Source: Verrucomicrobiota bacterium (GTDB lineage Bacteria; Verrucomicrobiota; Verrucomicrobiia; Chthoniobacterales; UBA10450). From it: DNA of 9,447 nt. Under the pieces are notes generated by a model. The model searched no databases, was not told the origin of the DNA, and was given only the letters and a program-made list of their open reading frames with translations. Below, one piece after another: positions 7,832 to 9,447 of the stretch; position 1 is the first letter of the stretch, and each line of letters starts with the position of its first letter. A program made the translations under genes and the position numbers. The DNA lies in contig QHPZ01000230.1 of NCBI GenBank assembly GCA_003219225.1, forward strand, positions 1-9,447, in the 5' to 3' direction.

Positions 7832-7906
7832 AATGTGGAAGGGACCTCAGCGTCCCGACACTGCCAGTCCGGCTCGGACTCGCGGCACTGAGGCCGCTCC
7901 CACATT
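7832..7906. repeat. 75-base imperfect palindrome (REP-like), between threonine ammonia-lyase and gcvP
   Basis: The two ends, AATGTGG (7832-7838) and CCACATT (7900-7906), are reverse complements. Continuing inwards, the first 19 bases match the reverse complement of the last 19 at 16 positions, ending in CCTCAG (7845-7850) and CTGAGG (7888-7893). The centre holds a second perfect hairpin, AGTCCG-GCT-CGGACT (7866-7880), flanked by near-complementary TGCC and GGCA. The element starts three bases after the TAG stop of the preceding gene. The design (long outer stem, inner stem-loop, intergenic) resembles dispersed palindromic elements that recur in soil Verrucomicrobiota genomes; that family link is recalled, not computed. 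In RNA it could act as a transcript 3' end or processing hairpin, though there is no T tract. Confidence 0.8.
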
Positions 7907-7932
7907 GAAAAGGCCGCCGGCTCTCGTAGTCT
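7905..7932 (+). promoter_or_regulatory. candidate promoter giving a leaderless gcvP mRNA
   Basis: TTGAAA (7905-7910), a 16-base spacer and TAGTCT (7927-7932), with only eight bases (GTGCGACC) before ATG 7941. Transcription from such a -10 would begin at or near the A of the start codon. No Shine-Dalgarno precedes the ATG, which fits a leaderless message. The first two bases of the -35 are the last two of the palindrome. The -10 matches the sigma70 consensus only at T, A and final T. Confidence 0.35.
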
Positions 7933-8355
7933 GTGCGACCATGCAATCGCGCTGCGACCAGATCGATTCGTTTCAGCGGCGTCACATTGGACCGAGCGAA
8001 TCCGAAGCACGCGACATGTTGCGAGAGCTCGGCTTCGAAAATCTCGATTCGCTGATCGATGCGACCGTTCCAAAAAACATCCGCCTCGATCGCGAACTCA
8101 ATCTGCCCGAAGCGAAATCCGAAGCCGAAGCCCTGCGTGAGCTCCGCGCGATCTCAAAACAAAACAAGCTCGCGAAATCCTTCATCGGCGCGGGCTACTC
8201 CGGTTGCATCACGCCGCCAGTCATCCAGCGAAACATTCTCGAGAATCCCGGTTGGTACACCGCTTACACGCCGTATCAGGCCGAAATCGCGCAGGGCACC
8301 TTGCAGGCGATCTTCGAGTTTCAAACTTATATCGCGCCGTTGACGGGAATGGAAG

Positions 8356-8373
8356 TTGCGAATGCGTTCGCAA
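8356..8373. repeat. perfect inverted repeat at the first gcvP deletion junction
   Basis: TTGCGAA (8356-8362), loop TGCG, TTCGCAA (8367-8373): a seven-base-pair perfect stem sitting exactly where the reading frame and about 20-25 expected residues are lost. Confidence 0.7.
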
Positions 8374-8861
8374 AACGTTTTTCGTCGCCGACAATTGTCA
8401 TCCGCAAACGATCCAAGTCGTCCAAACGCGCGCGAAACCTCTCGGCGTCACCGTCAAGATCGACAAATTCATGCGCGTGATATTCGATGATTCGGTTTTC
8501 GGCGCACTTATCCAATATCCCGCGACCGACGGCGCAATTTACGATTACTCCGAATTCGTTCGGCAAGCCCATGCCGCCGGCGCGCTGGTCGTAGTCGCCG
8601 CTGACATTCTCGCGCTCACGTTGTTAAAACCACCTGGCGAATTCGGCGCCGATGTCGCCGTCGGCAGCACGCAACGCTTCGGTGTGCCGCTCGGCTTCGG
8701 CGGACCGCACGCCGCGTATTTCGCCACGCGCGATCAGTACAAACGTCACATGCCCGGCCGACTCGTCGGTGTCTCACACGACGCAGAAGGCCGGCCCGCT
8801 TATCGCCTCGCGCTGCAAACGCGCGAGCAACACATCCGGCGCGACAAAGCGACGAGCAACA

Positions 8862-8876
8862 GCGCGGACTTCGCGC
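8862..8876. repeat. inverted repeat adjoining the second gcvP deletion junction
   Basis: GCGCG (8862-8866), loop GACTT, CGCGC (8872-8876), starting at the second frame break. Short and GC-rich, so chance occurrence is quite possible. Confidence 0.5.
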
Positions 8877-9169
8877 GATCGCGGAGCGCGTTCATCGCCT
8901 AACGAGTCAGCTCGCGGACGGTTTGCGTTCGCTCGGCTTTAAAATCGCGCACGAAAACTTCTTCGACACGATCCGGGTCGAAGTAGAATCGAGCGCGACC
9001 CTGATCGAGCACGCCGAAAAAGCCGGCGCCAACCTGCGCGCGTTAGACGAGAAAAGCGTCGGGGTGTCGCTGGATGAAACGACAACGCCCAAAGACATTG
9101 AGCTGCTGATGTCGATCTTCCGCGGCACCCATGTGCGCGATTTGGGCGACGACAATCTTGGCGACCCGC

Positions 9170-9206
9170 CAATCCGCATTCAGCAATCCGCAATCCGCAA
9201 TTCCGA
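9170..9206 (+). repeat. AATCCGC short-repeat array within gcvP coding sequence
   Basis: Four near-copies of a seven- to eight-base unit: CAATCCGC, CAATCCG, CAATCCG, CAATTCCG. The unit keeps the gcvP frame open and encodes IRIQQSAIRNS in the variable linker just before the conserved YLTHPVFN. Intergenic arrays of similar AATCCGC/AATTCGC units occur in related soil bacteria by recall, but this was not checked. Confidence 0.6.
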
Positions 9207-9447
9207 TTACCTCACCCACCCGGTTTTCAACACCCACCACACCGAAACCGAAATGCTGCGGTATTTGAAGCGCCTGGAGTCGCGCGATCTGTCGCTCACT
9301 ACCTCGATGATCCCGCTCGGCTCGTGCACGATGAAGCTGAACGCAACCGCGGAAATGTTTCCGATTTCCTGGCCGGAGTTTTCTCACATGCATCCGTTCG
9401 CGCCGATGGATCAGACGCGCGGTTACATCGACATGTGCCGGCAATTG

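Larger units (their letters stand above)
7941..9447 (+). pseudogene. gcvP: gcvP, glycine dehydrogenase (decarboxylating) P protein; frame broken twice, partial at right edge
   Basis: P protein of the glycine cleavage system: PLP-dependent decarboxylation of glycine with transfer of the aminomethyl group to lipoyl-GcvH. Three consecutive pieces in three frames cover the N-terminal half and the start of the C-terminal half. Piece 1 (7941 to about 8367): [64 protein letters not shown]. Piece 2 (about 8369-8861): [81 protein letters not shown]. Piece 3 (about 8862 to edge): [59 protein letters not shown]. At each break a conserved block is absent: about 20-25 residues (normally SMYDGA... then an alanine-rich helix), and about 20 residues (normally ICTAQVLLA... 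to HGP). Single-base errors cannot explain this. The PLP lysine lies in the C-terminal half, outside the window. Start ATG 7941 precedes RRHIG; the frame extends upstream to 7833, but only through the palindrome. Family certain; whether it is a true pseudogene or misassembled is open. Confidence 0.9.

Noticed and set aside
7832..7906. Classical intrinsic terminator
   Set aside because: The stem is long but is followed by GAAAAGG instead of a T tract on the plus strand, so the palindrome is better described as a repeat element with a possible termination side effect.
7833..7940. Upstream extension of gcvP to an ATG at 7833
   Set aside because: The added 36 codons translate the palindromic repeat and a promoter-like stretch, and the family normally begins shortly before RRHIG.
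8349..8900. Programmed frameshifting or translational bypassing in gcvP
   Set aside because: No slippery heptamer or take-off/landing codon pair was seen, and conserved residues are missing at each break, which recoding cannot supply.

Overview
The window reads as chromosomal DNA of a GC-rich Gram-negative bacterium. The protein families, the outer-membrane export genes and a dispersed-type palindrome look most like a soil Verrucomicrobiota lineage (Chthoniobacter/Udaeobacter-like). That placement is an inference from pattern recognition, since there is no rRNA or other marker gene here.

Left part (about 1-3831, minus strand): a three-gene polysaccharide export operon, transcribed from 3831 towards 1. 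The order is an outer-membrane beta-barrel protein (2539-3831), a GumB/Wza-type SLBB export protein (1824-2519), and a GumC/Wzc-type chain-length regulator fused to a tyrosine autokinase (1822 to beyond the left edge). The last gene starts one base after the wza-like stop, but about 75 bases into its coding sequence the reading frame breaks, with apparent loss of part of the first transmembrane helix.

Middle (3832-6550): a roughly 300-base divergent intergenic region, then two plus-strand genes. One is a small secreted protein of unknown function (4137-4766). The other is an orphan hybrid sensor kinase with PAS, HisKA, HATPase and receiver domains (4877-6550).

Right part (6551-9447, plus strand): a threonine ammonia-lyase with a C-terminal ACT domain, a 75-base imperfect palindrome, then gcvP (glycine decarboxylase P protein) running off the right edge. 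gcvP is split over three reading frames. At both breaks a conserved block of roughly 20 residues is missing, so these look like small deletions and not single-base slips.

No novel defence, mobile or CRISPR-like system is visible. The most notable signals are the three frame-breaking internal deletions (biological decay or an assembly artefact), the 75-base palindrome, a possible leaderless promoter for gcvP, and a short AATCCGC repeat array inside the gcvP coding sequence.
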